Assembly: GCF_001679785.1 (NCBI RefSeq)
Contig: NZ_CP016288.1
Span: 62,001-126,000, forward strand
Source: Rhizobium leguminosarum
GTDB lineage: Bacteria; Pseudomonadota; Alphaproteobacteria; Rhizobiales; Rhizobiaceae
Length of the DNA: 64,000 nucleotides
Direction: 5' to 3'
In this document: piece after piece, positions 52,440 through 61,395 of the stretch
Layout of the letters: each line of letters starts with the position of its first letter
Numbering within the stretch: position 1 is the first letter of the stretch
Translations under genes and position numbers: made by a program
Notes under the pieces: generated by a model
What the model saw: the letters and a program-made list of their open reading frames with translations, nothing else
Database searches by the model: none
What the model was told of the DNA's origin: nothing

Positions 52440-53132
52440 ATGGACCAGCAGTCGATTCATGATCGGATAATGTCTCGCAAGAGAAGCGGCGTCGCTGCGG
52501 ACCGGGAAGATGACGGGGAGAGGCCGCAGCGGAGCTGGCTGAAAACGACAGCCCTGTCGCTGCTCGGTATCGCCGTCGTCGGCGCCGCCGGGTACGCTGC
52601 AGGGCGCTATGAAGCAATCGGGAATTTCCTGTCGCAGCCGGCAATCGCAGAAACGAATGAAGCCGCTTCGACGCCGGCCGATACGCCATTTCTTCAGCAC
52701 GCCAAAAAGGCAGGTCTTCAAGCTTGCTCCAACGTCTTTCCGGGCTTGGGAGCACTACTGACGAACGGCTCGCAATACGCCGTGCAGTCGACCTGGAATC
52801 TCAAAACACCGGACAAGCACGCGGTGCAGGCCCTTGTGGGCATGAATTACGCCACGGACGGATACAGCGGCGCGGCTGCAGGTGTCGTTATCGCAGCGCC
52901 GACCGGTTCACTTTGTGAAGGAGCGATGATCCGGGTGGCACCGTTCGCAACTCCATGCGCCGATATGCCGGCCATGCTTCCGAAGGGAAGCAGGCTCACC
53001 AACAATCTCGCACAGATCAGTGTCTACGAGCTTCCCGACAACGGTGGCAATGCGATGCTGCTGCCAACCGGCAGCGGCTGCGCCGTTATTTCGGTGGCGT
53101 CGGCAACAGGAACACAAGGAGATGGGAAATGA
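52440..53132 (+). CDS. Membrane-anchored exported protein of unknown family
   Basis: A 230-residue protein. A cytoplasmic basic N-terminus is followed by one membrane helix (TTALSLLGIAVVGAAGYAAG). The periplasmic part contains cysteines in QACSNVFPGLG, GSLCEGAM, ATPCADM and SGCAVIS. GGAGG lies about ten bases before the ATG. It overlaps the next gene by four bases. No family recognised. Confidence 0.65.
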   Translation: MDQQSIHDRIMSRKRSGVAADREDDGERPQRSWLKTTALSLLGIAVVGAAGYAAGRYEAIGNFLSQPAIAETNEAASTPADTPFLQHAKKAGLQACSNVFPGLGALLTNGSQYAVQSTWNLKTPDKHAVQALVGMNYATDGYSGAAAGVVIAAPTGSLCEGAMIRVAPFATPCADMPAMLPKGSRLTNNLAQISVYELPDNGGNAMLLPTGSGCAVISVASATGTQGDGK

Positions 53133-53605
53133 GATTGGGTTTTGCCTTTGGTGCGATTTGCGTGGCGTTGGTCCCGATGGCGCATCTGGGGGCGGCCGAT
53201 CTTCCCATGACTGCTGGTGTGCCGGTCCCACCGCCACAAGAGGAGCGCGGCATCTGGGGAGCGATCGCCTATTCAGAGACCGACGAAAAGCACGGGTTCT
53301 TTTGGGGTGCCGATAAGCGGCAGGAGGCGATGGATACCGCTCTCGCCCACTGCCACAATGCCAACGGCAAGGGATGCGTCGTCGTCGAGGTGTTTCGCAA
53401 CCACCGACACTGGGATGACGATGACAATACCGGTTTTCCCTATCGCCATTGCGGCGTGCTCGCGATCGGTGAGCAAAAGGAAAGCCGCATCAGGCCCTGG
53501 AGCGCAAAATCCGCACCGACTCGCGACGAAGCGGAGGACCTGGCCGTCCAGGCGTGCGAAGCGTCGGGGACGCAATGCAAGGTTCGTGAATGGGTGTGCA
53601 CATGA
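53129..53605 (+). CDS. DUF4189-like exported protein
   Basis: A 158-residue protein with signal peptide (GAICVALVPMAHLGAA). The DUF4189 pattern is seen in WGAIAYSETDEKHGFFWGAD, EAMDTALAHCHNANGKGCVVVEVF and DEAEDLAVQACEASGTQCKVREWVC, including the paired cysteines. ATG overlaps the preceding stop. Part of the adhesin/IalB exported-protein set. Confidence 0.8.
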   Translation: MRLGFAFGAICVALVPMAHLGAADLPMTAGVPVPPPQEERGIWGAIAYSETDEKHGFFWGADKRQEAMDTALAHCHNANGKGCVVVEVFRNHRHWDDDDNTGFPYRHCGVLAIGEQKESRIRPWSAKSAPTRDEAEDLAVQACEASGTQCKVREWVCT

Positions 53606-53756
53606 TTCTCCAAGTAAGGGACGGGGTTGCGCAGTCCGTCCAGGGCGCCGCTCGCCAACCAACTGAGGAAAAGCAGCATCGTGTCGACGAGATGCGACCG
53701 ATCTCAGACAGAAGGAATGGACCCTTGCCAATCGCGATATGCGGGTTAGTGAAGTA

Positions 53757-53762
53757 CCTAGG
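53757..53762. repeat. IS target-site duplication, left copy
   Basis: CCTAGG, identical to 54765-54770, fits the NCTAGN target preference known for IS481-family elements. Its TAG also serves as the transposase stop codon. Confidence 0.9.
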
Positions 53763-54708
53763 TGTTTAGTCCCGGCATTTGATGGATAGGATCGATGATG
53801 AATCGATCTGGCTCGGAAGTCCACCTTTTGCAGATGAACTCGTAGGGGGTGAGGCCCTTTAGTGTCTTGAGCCTGCGCCCAAAATTGTAGGCGTCGATGA
53901 AGTCGGCGAGATGCTTTTTCAGTTGTGCGTGATCGTCGTAGTGGAAGCGCTTGACAGTCGCTTCCTTGATCGTCCGGTTCATCCGCTCGACCTGCCCATT
54001 GGTCCATGGGTGCTTAACCTTTGTCAGGCGATGCTCGATCTCGTATTCCTCACAGACTCGGTCGAAGATGTGCTGGAAGGCATTTTGGTCACAGGCCCGG
54101 TTGGTGAACTGGATGCCATTATCGGTCAGGATAGTATGGATGGTGTAGGGCACCGCCGCGATCAGGTTGCGCAGGAACTGGGCGGCATTCATCTTGCCAG
54201 CTTTGGCATAGAGCTCAGCGAAGGCGAACTTGGACGTGCGATCAATCGCCACGAAGAGATAGAGCTTGCCCTCAGCCGTCTGCACCTCGGCAATATCGAC
54301 GTGGAAGTAGCCGATCGGGTAGCTTTTGAACTTTTTCTTCGGTTCTTTGTCGCCTTTCACTTCCGGCAGGCGTGAAATGCCGTGGCGCTGCAGACACCTG
54401 TGCAGGGACGAACGTGTCAGATGCGGGATCGTCGGTTGAAGGGCATAGAGGCAGTCATCAAGAGGCAGCAATGTATGCCTGCGAAAGGCGACGATGACGG
54501 CTTCTTCTTCAAGGGAGAGGATTGTCGAATGCGGGTCCTTCGGGCCTGTCGGAAGATCGGCCAATGATGTCCGTCTCTTCCATTTGGCTATTGTCTTCTG
54601 ATTGACCCCATACCGCTTTGAAAGCGCTCTCAGGCTCTCTTCACTATTTTGTATTGCTCGACGGATTGCCTCTGTCGTTGTGGCGCTCCCGTGTAGAACC
54701 TGGCCCAT
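53758..54708 (-). CDS. IS481-family transposase
   Basis: A 316-residue DDE transposase. The N-terminal helix-turn-helix (ESLRALSKRYGVNQKTIAKWKRR) is followed by the catalytic core: FHVDIAEVQTAEGKLYLFVAIDRTSKF (first Asp), TILTDNGIQFTN (second Asp) and HPWTNGQVERMNRTIKEATVKRF (Glu). GGAGG before the ATG at 54708 is preferred to the upstream ATG at 54723. The stop TAG lies in the target duplication, outside the element proper. It appears intact and capable of transposition. Confidence 0.93.
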   Translation of the reverse strand: MGQVLHGSATTTEAIRRAIQNSEESLRALSKRYGVNQKTIAKWKRRTSLADLPTGPKDPHSTILSLEEEAVIVAFRRHTLLPLDDCLYALQPTIPHLTRSSLHRCLQRHGISRLPEVKGDKEPKKKFKSYPIGYFHVDIAEVQTAEGKLYLFVAIDRTSKFAFAELYAKAGKMNAAQFLRNLIAAVPYTIHTILTDNGIQFTNRACDQNAFQHIFDRVCEEYEIEHRLTKVKHPWTNGQVERMNRTIKEATVKRFHYDDHAQLKKHLADFIDAYNFGRRLKTLKGLTPYEFICKRWTSEPDRFIIDPIHQMPGLNT

Positions 54709-54764
54709 AGTGCCTCCCTCCATTCTAAGGAAAATAATGCACCATCAAATGCCGGGACTAAACA
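53763..54764 (-). mobile_element. Complete IS481-family insertion sequence
   Basis: A 1002-base element bounded by 23-base perfect inverted repeats (53763-53785 and 54742-54764, starting TGTTTAGTCCCGGCATTT) and flanked by CCTAGG target duplications. It carries one transposase gene. The insertion broke a gene for an IalB-family protein in the same direction as the adhesin operon. Confidence 0.95.
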
Positions 54765-54770
54765 CCTAGG
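54765..54770. repeat. IS target-site duplication, right copy
   Basis: CCTAGG, matching 53757-53762. The sequence continues in the same frame as that left of the IS. Confidence 0.9.
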
Positions 54771-55413
54771 CGATCTGCAGCGCCGGAGGGGGCGCGCCGT
54801 CAGAGCGGCGCCACTGCAGAGTGCTGCGGCAAAACTTTCTTGGGTCGCCACGCTTCTTTGCGCGGCCATGACGGCTGCGCTCATATCCCCTGCACTGGCC
54901 CAGCAGACGGCTCTCCCGAACGGCGCCTCCTCCCTACAGGAAACCTATCAGGATTGGCGGTTGTCCTGCGCGGTTCGCGACAACGCACGGGCATGTGCAA
55001 TCTTACAGGACCAGTCGCAGCAAAATGGCCAAAGACTCCTTGCTGTCGAGTTGGGTATGCGTTCCGACGGTGCGGTCGCAACGTTGCTTCTTCCATTCGG
55101 CATTCTTCTTGACCCCGGAATCGCGCCGCAGATCGACGATCAACCGCCGTTATCGGCTCTGCGCTTCCGGACATGCCTGCCGACTGGATGCGTCGCTGTG
55201 TTTCCCATCGATGCGGAAACGCTCCTAAAGCTGCGGACAGGCTCGGTGCTGAGGCTCAAAGTTACGACTGCGGCGCAAACCGCGCTAACCTTTCCGGTCT
55301 CGCTGAGGGGCTTGGCCGCGGCGATCGATCGTCTCGGTGCGCTGGGCGGAAGTTAGTCTAAGAAGCATCCATAGACCAAGCATTATCATGGAAACCGCGA
55401 ATCATCCCCGCAA

Positions 55414-55857
55414 ATGTTTGATGGCTTGAAGCGATCAATCTCCCTTACCAAGGAGACCGATGAAGCAAGCTCCGAGATCGACGGCTTCACTGGTCCACCT
55501 CTCTTCGACGTCGCGCCGGATCTTCGCATCAAGATCACCAAGCCGCTGTTCGCATTGGACACTCCCATTGGTCCGTGCAGGCCGGACTTCATATTGGAGG
55601 CGTCGTATCGAGGATCCCGGCCGGTGAACCTCATTATCGAAGCCTTTGGGATGGAGACCGAGGAATATCGGCAAGCGAAGGAACAGACACTGCCTCGCAT
55701 GAAGTATATCGGGCCGATCTTTGGCATTTTTCCCAAGGACCTCGCGGAGGCGCAGGCTGCAAACACCGCCAGGCGGCTACAGGACTGGGTGATCGATCAA
55801 GTTCGTCGGGCCGGAAACAATACATCGCCAACATCCGATGACGACATCCTGACCTGA
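55414..55857 (+). pseudogene. Truncated DUF1173 gene copy
   Basis: A 147-codon frame from ATG 55414. The first 30 residues (MFDGLKRSISLTKETDEASS) are unrelated to DUF1173; from FDVAPDLRIKITK on it is about 97% identical to the last 119 residues of the intact gene at 40627. It is the right end of the duplicated unit, fused to island DNA. No function is expected, although the frame is open. Confidence 0.8.
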
Positions 55858-56049
55858 AGATAAGTTATGAACACCATTTTCCATAGCGTTTGATCGGATT
55901 TCACCGGACAGCGCTCAGCTCGACTCTCACGGCATCGAGGAGCGCCTGTTGGATGATCACCAGTACCTCGGGCGGGCAAGTTCCGAACATGCGCGACACG
56001 AGGTCGTCAGCCAGTTCTGTGATCGTCGGCGTCAGCCTCGCCGGTGCCG
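55499..56049 (+). repeat. Direct repeat, right copy
   Basis: Matches 41657-42202 (offset 13842 within coding sequence, 13847 after the stop). It covers the DUF1173 3' end, the short spacer and the 3' end of the minus-strand gene 55901-56233. Confidence 0.9.
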
Positions 56050-56233
56050 ACTTGTCGATCGCATCCTCACCATCGCCCTCGCGGTCAACTTCGGCTCCAA
56101 TCGCTTGCCTCTCCATCTCGCGCTCCTTCACCATCAGCCAAAAGCCGGCGTCAGCTCGGGCCGCAGCGACAATTCGTTCGAGATGGCGACCCTTTGAAAA
56201 TTCCGTGCTTGAGAGATGTCTGATCTCACCCAT
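55901..56233 (-). CDS. Small protein of the conjugation region
   Basis: A 110-residue acidic protein: MGEIRHLSSTEFSKGRHLER, a helical middle (VAAARADAGFWLMVKEREME) and a C-terminal helix (ELADDLVSRMFGTCPPEVLV). AGGAGAG lies seven bases before the ATG. It follows virD4 on the same strand after 82 bases. Its 3' end is duplicated at 42054. Function unknown. Confidence 0.65.
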   Translation of the reverse strand: MGEIRHLSSTEFSKGRHLERIVAAARADAGFWLMVKEREMERQAIGAEVDREGDGEDAIDKSAPARLTPTITELADDLVSRMFGTCPPEVLVIIQQALLDAVRVELSAVR

Positions 56234-56315
56234 GTATTGCTCTCCTGGCAGACGGTGCGCGATCTCGCTTCCTCTCGCGCCGTAATGAATGGTCGGTGAT
56301 CGACAGACGCTTGTG

Positions 56316-59033
56316 CTAATCAGCGTGCGCCTCGGTCTCAGATTGATCCTCGCCCAGCGGATCTCGGGCCAGGTTGGCGAACTGGTGCAGGTAGGCTCGT
56401 GAACTGTCCTCGGTGAGCCGATCAGAAAGGCTCTCAATTAAGAGCTCGACATCCGCGTTGAGCTCTACTGGCTCAAGCGCGTTCTCTTCGGCCTGCTGAA
56501 AGATCACGTCGTTCAGCGCGTTAAGATCCGCTCCAAATGCGTCTCTTACCTCCTGCCGCTGAAGAACAGACGCCACCAGCCGAGAGTCGATTTGATCCGA
56601 TGGACCATTGGCCTGTTTGGGTCGAACGCTCCGATGTGCCGGTGAGCCCGAATAGACATTGCGGCTGAGCTTCTGCTCGTCGATATCGAGATCGAAGTCA
56701 CCCTCACCAGCAGCACTAGTAGCGTTCGGCACGCCGCGCTTTCGTTGCCCGCTCGCCGGATCGCCCTTTCGCTTGCCTCCCGGCTGCTTCTGCTTTTCCT
56801 CCCGCACCTCCTCCTCTATCACACCGGCGTCGCGTGTCTCGTCGAGATCCAGGCGATGACGCAGCTCGTCAAGCGAGGAGATGTAGACGTGGCGGATACC
56901 ATCCTTCGCGACGAAGCGCTCAAAATGGATATCAGCGCCCGTCGCGGGCGAGGCCGCCGCAGCTGACCTGCTGTCGGCGATTGTCCATTCAACCGGCTCC
57001 ATGCAAGGTCTTTTCACCGGCTTGAACTTTCTCACTTTCGAGAACATCCGCTCTCCGCCGGAATCAAGCTTCATAATGCGCATCAGCGGCATGCCCGTGA
57101 CCTGCAGGATCGCCTCTTCCGGCTTCATCATCATCAGCGTATTGACGGGAAGGAGATCGACAGAGACAGGCACCTTCGATATCGACCGCTGCCTTCGGCC
57201 GTGACGATGCGAATAGGACGATTGCTCGACCCACTCCGTCGTCTTGCCGGCAGCCATCGAGACGGCCGTCGCATCTTCCTGGTTCTGAAAATTCATGAAG
57301 AGCTTGATCGTCGAAGCGCCCATCAGGATCTTTTGGCCGGAGCGCTGGTACAGCCTTTCAAGCTGCGCGCCATCCTGAAGGATGAAGACGAAACGCACGC
57401 CATTCTTGCGGATCAGCGGGGCGAGCGTCAGAACGGTATCGATCCGGCCGCCATTGCCGAACTCGTCGAGCATCATCAGGACTTCGTGCTCACCGTTGCG
57501 CAATGGCCCCATCTGCACAAGCTTGTCAGCCATCTGCTGGATGAACATCGAGATCAGCCGCTCATAGATCTGCATGGCGTTCCAATCAGCCTGGACGAAA
57601 ATCACCAATTTCCGCTTCCTGATCGTGTCGATCGGGATCGTGGTGATGGAGGTCAGCGCCTCGACCAGAGGGTTCTGCAGAAAATTGAGCTTGGCGACGA
57701 TCTCTGCGGCAATCCCCTCCCCGAGCTTTTCATGCCGGCCGGCGAATTTGGTCAGCTGCATGCGAGTCTGGTCTGAGAGAACCGGCTCATAATTTTCCAA
57801 TAACTGGATGATCGCCTTGCGCTCGTCCGACATCGAATTGAGAATGCGGTAGAGCTCGCTGAGCGACTTGCGGGTGTCAGGGCATTCGAGCACAAAACCC
57901 AGCATCGCGGTCAGCAGGATCCTGGCGCTTTCCTCCCAGAAATCGGAGGAATCCGATCGCAGCCGCTCCGGCAGCAGCATCTGCGTCAGCTTCTGAAGAT
58001 CAGTGATCCGCTGGTTCGGTTCCTCACTGATCAGGTCGAGCGGATTGTAGCCGTCGGTATATTTCGAGCCGGGCGCCAGCAGGAAGACCTCGTATCCCCT
58101 GTGGTTCAAGTAACCGGAGGTCTCTTCGAACAACTCGCCGCTCATGTCGGGAACGACCTGCGATCCCTGAAAGCTCATCATCGTCGGGATCACAAAGCCC
58201 CGCGATTTGCCCTGCCCCGGCGAACCGATCACCATGACGTGCTGGTCGCCATCGTTGCGCAAGAGCAGGCCTTGCTTCAGCCCAAGCACGATGCCGTGCT
58301 TGTCGCGCAGCCGGAAATCAGCGGCGTCTTTCAAGGTAGCCAGCCGCGCTTTACCCATGATCATCCGCTGACGTTTCTGGATTGCCGCGCCGATCGGAAA
58401 TCCGACGATGGCAACCGCGGCAGCGAGGCCCACGAGGGCTGCGAGCACCGTCTGTCGAGACGGCTTCTGATAGGCACCGGCTGCATCCGTCGCCCCGAAC
58501 GGCGCTTGATACATGGCGGCCAGATGATTGCCATAATAGCTGGCGATTTCGGCATGTTCGCCGGCCTTGGTGGCAACGAGATAAAAGGCCACGCCGTAGA
58601 CGATGACGCCGGCATAAGCGGCGGCGAAGATGAGAGCCGTGTGCGCAAGCAGGCTGAACATCGACCGGACATGCAGGAGATAGAGGATCTTGCGCGACAG
58701 CGCCCTTCCGCATTTCAGCATCCAGAGGCAAGCCAAGAAAAACAGGAATGGCAAGGCAAGGGCGAAGGCCAGAAGCGAAAGTCCGACCGTGTTGCGGACA
58801 TGGATGATCGACCAGGTATAGCGGACGGCGTCGATTAAGCGCGCCTGCCCGACATAGTCGAAGTAGGACGAAGAGCCGAACGAGGTGATGTAGGCGTCGT
58901 AGATTAGCGTGAAGAATGCGAGCCACAGGACAGCGACTCCGAGTAGTGCGACCGGCAAGGTGAACAACGATGCCCGCTGCAGGCCCGTCCATTTCCGTCG
59001 GTCAGTCTCTGTGTGCGTGGATGCGCTTGCCAT
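56316..59033 (-). CDS. virD4: VirD4/TraG-type coupling protein
   Basis: A 905-residue ATPase that brings the relaxase-DNA complex to the transfer channel. About four N-terminal membrane helices (residues 20-240) precede Walker A GSPGQGKSRGFVIP (about 290), DMSGELFEETSGYL, the Walker B-like VLMMLDEFGNGGRID and FILQDGAQLERLYQ. The C-terminal 250 residues are hydrophilic, a substrate-binding extension longer than in classic VirD4. The chosen ATG overlaps the virB11 3' end by 32 bases; an earlier start at 59093 is possible. It serves the relaxase at 32-34 kb. Confidence 0.9.
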   Translation of the reverse strand: MASASTHTETDRRKWTGLQRASLFTLPVALLGVAVLWLAFFTLIYDAYITSFGSSSYFDYVGQARLIDAVRYTWSIIHVRNTVGLSLLAFALALPFLFFLACLWMLKCGRALSRKILYLLHVRSMFSLLAHTALIFAAAYAGVIVYGVAFYLVATKAGEHAEIASYYGNHLAAMYQAPFGATDAAGAYQKPSRQTVLAALVGLAAAVAIVGFPIGAAIQKRQRMIMGKARLATLKDAADFRLRDKHGIVLGLKQGLLLRNDGDQHVMVIGSPGQGKSRGFVIPTMMSFQGSQVVPDMSGELFEETSGYLNHRGYEVFLLAPGSKYTDGYNPLDLISEEPNQRITDLQKLTQMLLPERLRSDSSDFWEESARILLTAMLGFVLECPDTRKSLSELYRILNSMSDERKAIIQLLENYEPVLSDQTRMQLTKFAGRHEKLGEGIAAEIVAKLNFLQNPLVEALTSITTIPIDTIRKRKLVIFVQADWNAMQIYERLISMFIQQMADKLVQMGPLRNGEHEVLMMLDEFGNGGRIDTVLTLAPLIRKNGVRFVFILQDGAQLERLYQRSGQKILMGASTIKLFMNFQNQEDATAVSMAAGKTTEWVEQSSYSHRHGRRQRSISKVPVSVDLLPVNTLMMMKPEEAILQVTGMPLMRIMKLDSGGERMFSKVRKFKPVKRPCMEPVEWTIADSRSAAAASPATGADIHFERFVAKDGIRHVYISSLDELRHRLDLDETRDAGVIEEEVREEKQKQPGGKRKGDPASGQRKRGVPNATSAAGEGDFDLDIDEQKLSRNVYSGSPAHRSVRPKQANGPSDQIDSRLVASVLQRQEVRDAFGADLNALNDVIFQQAEENALEPVELNADVELLIESLSDRLTEDSSRAYLHQFANLARDPLGEDQSETEAHAD

Positions 59034-60051
59034 TTTCGTCCACCTCGTCGGCAAAGTAGATCTCGCTGACGCCGCGGCCGCCGGCGGCATCACTCTTCTT
59101 CAACTGGACCACGATCGGGATGATCGAGCGGATGTATCGAATGATGTCGTCGCGCTCCATGCGCACATTGCTGTTGAGCACGAGCGTCGACAGCCGGTTG
59201 AAGGCGTGGTGCGGCGAGTTTGCATGGATCGTCGACATTGAACCGGGATGCCCGGTATTGATCGCATTGAGGAAGTCGAAGGCCTCGTCGCCGCGCAGCT
59301 CGCCCATGAAAATCCGATCCGGTCTGAGGCGAAGCGCCGTGGCCAGCAGATCGCCCATCGTCACCCTCGCCTCTCCCTGGCCACCCTTCGAGACCAGCAG
59401 CGACACGACATTTTCTTGCCGCGGCTCCAGTTCGGCTGTGTCCTGCATGAGGATGAAACGCTCATGGTTCGGAATGGCGGTGAGCATGGTGTTGAGAAAC
59501 GTGGTCTTGCCGGTGGAGGTGCCGCCCGAAATCAGCATGCTGCGGTGATTGATGGCTGCCAGTTCAAGGAAGGCGCGAACCTTGCCGGCCCGCAGCAGCC
59601 GCGATAGCTCGATGTCCACATCGTCGATATAGTCGTCTCCCGTCACCTTGGTGAAGCGGAACGCGCCGGCCTTCTCATAGTCGTTCAAATCGAAACGCCG
59701 GATGAACTGCTTGCGGATGGAAAAAGCGTGACCGGTTGCCGAGGTCGGGTTCAGCACGAACTGCACGCGCTCGCCATTGACGAGCGTCGCCGATAGCAGC
59801 GGATGCTCGGCATTGACCGTTTGTTTGGTGAACGACGCGGCGCGCGAGGCCATATGGCGGATCACTTCCTGATCGAGCCCGTCCACTTGCTGCCTCATCA
59901 TGCTGAGCTGGCCGATACGCTCGAGCCAGATCTCATTGCTGCGCTGGCAGGAGATCTCGATGACACCGGGATCGTCGAGGAACGGCCGGATCGGCTCGAT
60001 CGCCTCTGACAGAAAATGTTGTTCGGCAGAAATCGACGGGCGCGCGTTCAT
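59002..60051 (-). CDS. virB11: VirB11 traffic ATPase
   Basis: A 349-residue hexameric ATPase of type IV secretion. It contains Walker A GGTSTGKTTFLN (about 175), the Asp box MQDTAELEPRQEN, Walker B-like LRLRPDRIFMGELRGDEAFDFL, and the His box STIHANSPHHAFNRL. The N-terminal domain (ISCQRSNEIWLERIGQ) is typical. The ATG overlaps the restored virB10 stop by four bases. It powers pilus assembly and substrate transfer with VirD4. Confidence 0.92.
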   Translation of the reverse strand: MNARPSISAEQHFLSEAIEPIRPFLDDPGVIEISCQRSNEIWLERIGQLSMMRQQVDGLDQEVIRHMASRAASFTKQTVNAEHPLLSATLVNGERVQFVLNPTSATGHAFSIRKQFIRRFDLNDYEKAGAFRFTKVTGDDYIDDVDIELSRLLRAGKVRAFLELAAINHRSMLISGGTSTGKTTFLNTMLTAIPNHERFILMQDTAELEPRQENVVSLLVSKGGQGEARVTMGDLLATALRLRPDRIFMGELRGDEAFDFLNAINTGHPGSMSTIHANSPHHAFNRLSTLVLNSNVRMERDDIIRYIRSIIPIVVQLKKSDAAGGRGVSEIYFADEVDENGKRIHAHRD

Positions 60052-61384
60052 TTGCCAAGCTTCCTTCTGCGCAGCCTCTCAAACTCTTCGCGTACCGGGT
60101 CCGGATAAAGTCCGGCGAAGTCGAGGTCGCGTGTGACGAAGACATTGATGTCGGAGCCCTGAGGGATATGAATCGTCGGCCGGATATTGCGGCTGTCCTG
60201 GAAGGCTTCTGTCCCTAGCTGCTGGATACCGGAGGCGATGGTCTCAGCGGCAATTTCGCGAGCGCGATCCTGCGATGTTTCACCATTGTCCTGGGGATAC
60301 TGGTCACGGTGCCGTCTGTATTGACGATCGTGATATTGCGATCCTGCTTCTGGCCGAGCTGGGCGATGTATTGGGTGGCGCCGCCGATCATCGTCATTAG
60401 CGCCGGTGGGCCGAACCGCTCCCAGTACTTGCGATCGACGACACCCGTCATGCCCGAGCGCCCGAGCCGATCGGTGCCATAAGAGCCGAGCTGCACCGAG
60501 ACACCGTCTCCGCGGATCATCCGTGTCCAGACGATCAGGATCCGCTCCTGTCCCCGTTCGACGCCGGACTTATAATCGCCGATCAGTGACGACCCCGCCG
60601 GTATGAGGATGCGACGGCCGTCGAACGAATAGACATCGTCGCGCACGATCCCCTTCACCATGCCGGCGAGGTCTGAATTGATCGCCGTCTCCAGCGTGCC
60701 GCGGATCATCGTGCCCTGTGGGATCCAGGCGTCCGTGCGGCGGTTCTCGGTTGCGACCGAAACGTCTACACCCTGCCCACCCATCGCCTTCAGGAAAGCA
60801 CGATCACTGTCGACCGCGCCGCCGCCGTTTGACCCTGCTGCCGTTTGCGCCCCAGACGGATCGCCGGCGCCGAACAGTCCCGAACCCGTGGAGCCGGTCG
60901 AAGCCTGCGCTACGCCGTTCCTCTGATCCGATTGATCGAAGACCATGGAGGAAGAGCGAACACGCTCCAGCAGCTTGGCTTGCCGCGCGAGCTCAATGCA
61001 GCGGGAATTGTCCGGGTTCTTACCTCTAGTGCAGTCGACCTCGGCCGGTGGCAAAACCGGAGCAGCCGCCGGAACGACAGGGGCTGGCGGCGGCGGAGGG
61101 GGTGGCGGCGGCGCTTCCGGAACGACCACCGTCGGCAAAGGAGGCGGGGCCGGTGTTCTGAAGCCTTCATTCCTCGGTGTCTGGACCGGGCGGAACTCCT
61201 CACGCGGCGTCGTGTCGATCGCTGGCTGTTGCTCGCCACCGGCAAGAAGAAAATAAAGGACGACGCCCACGCAGGCGATGGCAGCAATGACCGCGATCGG
61301 CCGCATAAGACCGACGCCGCTCCGCCGGACCGGACCGCCGATTGCGCTGTCAGTGTCGAGCGAATGATAGTTTGGGTCCGACAT
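60048..61384 (-). pseudogene. virB10: virB10 with a one-base frameshift near its 3' end
   Basis: From ATG 61384 the frame gives a normal VirB10: membrane anchor (IAVIAAIACVGVVLYFLLAGG), Pro-rich periplasmic linker, then the TrbI/VirB10 barrel region (IPQGTMIRGTLETAINSDL, RILIPAGSSLIGDYKSG, YWERFGPPALMTMIGGATQY). At 60293-60296 a run of four G (C on the coding strand) breaks the frame, which then stops at 60215 after 389 residues. With one more base the coding sequence continues as SIPQDNGETSQDRAREIAAE and INVFVTRDLDFAGLYPDPVR to 60048 (445 residues), overlapping virB11. The conserved tail is therefore intact but out of frame. Confidence 0.85.
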
Positions 61385-61395
61385 GGCGCGCTTTC

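Larger units (their letters stand above)
53692..55356 (+). pseudogene. Second IalB-family gene split by the IS element
   Basis: Removing the IS and one copy of its target duplication joins 53692-53762 to 54771-55356. The result is one uninterrupted frame of 657 bases (218 residues) from an ATG to the TAG/TGA end. The joined protein has a basic lead, a signal peptide (WVATLLCAAMTAALISPALAQQ), then IalB-like segments YQDWRLSCAVRDNARACAIL, FRTCLPTGCVAVF and LPVSLRGLAAAI-like end. At present only the ATG at 54868 could start the mature part, with a short signal peptide (489 bases, 162 residues). The upstream start is tentative, as no strong ribosome site was found. Confidence 0.7.

Noticed and set aside
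41657..56049. Composite transposon bounded by the direct repeats
   Set aside because: The repeats carry no transposase or terminal inverted repeats; they are duplicated backbone genes, so recombination or duplication fits better.
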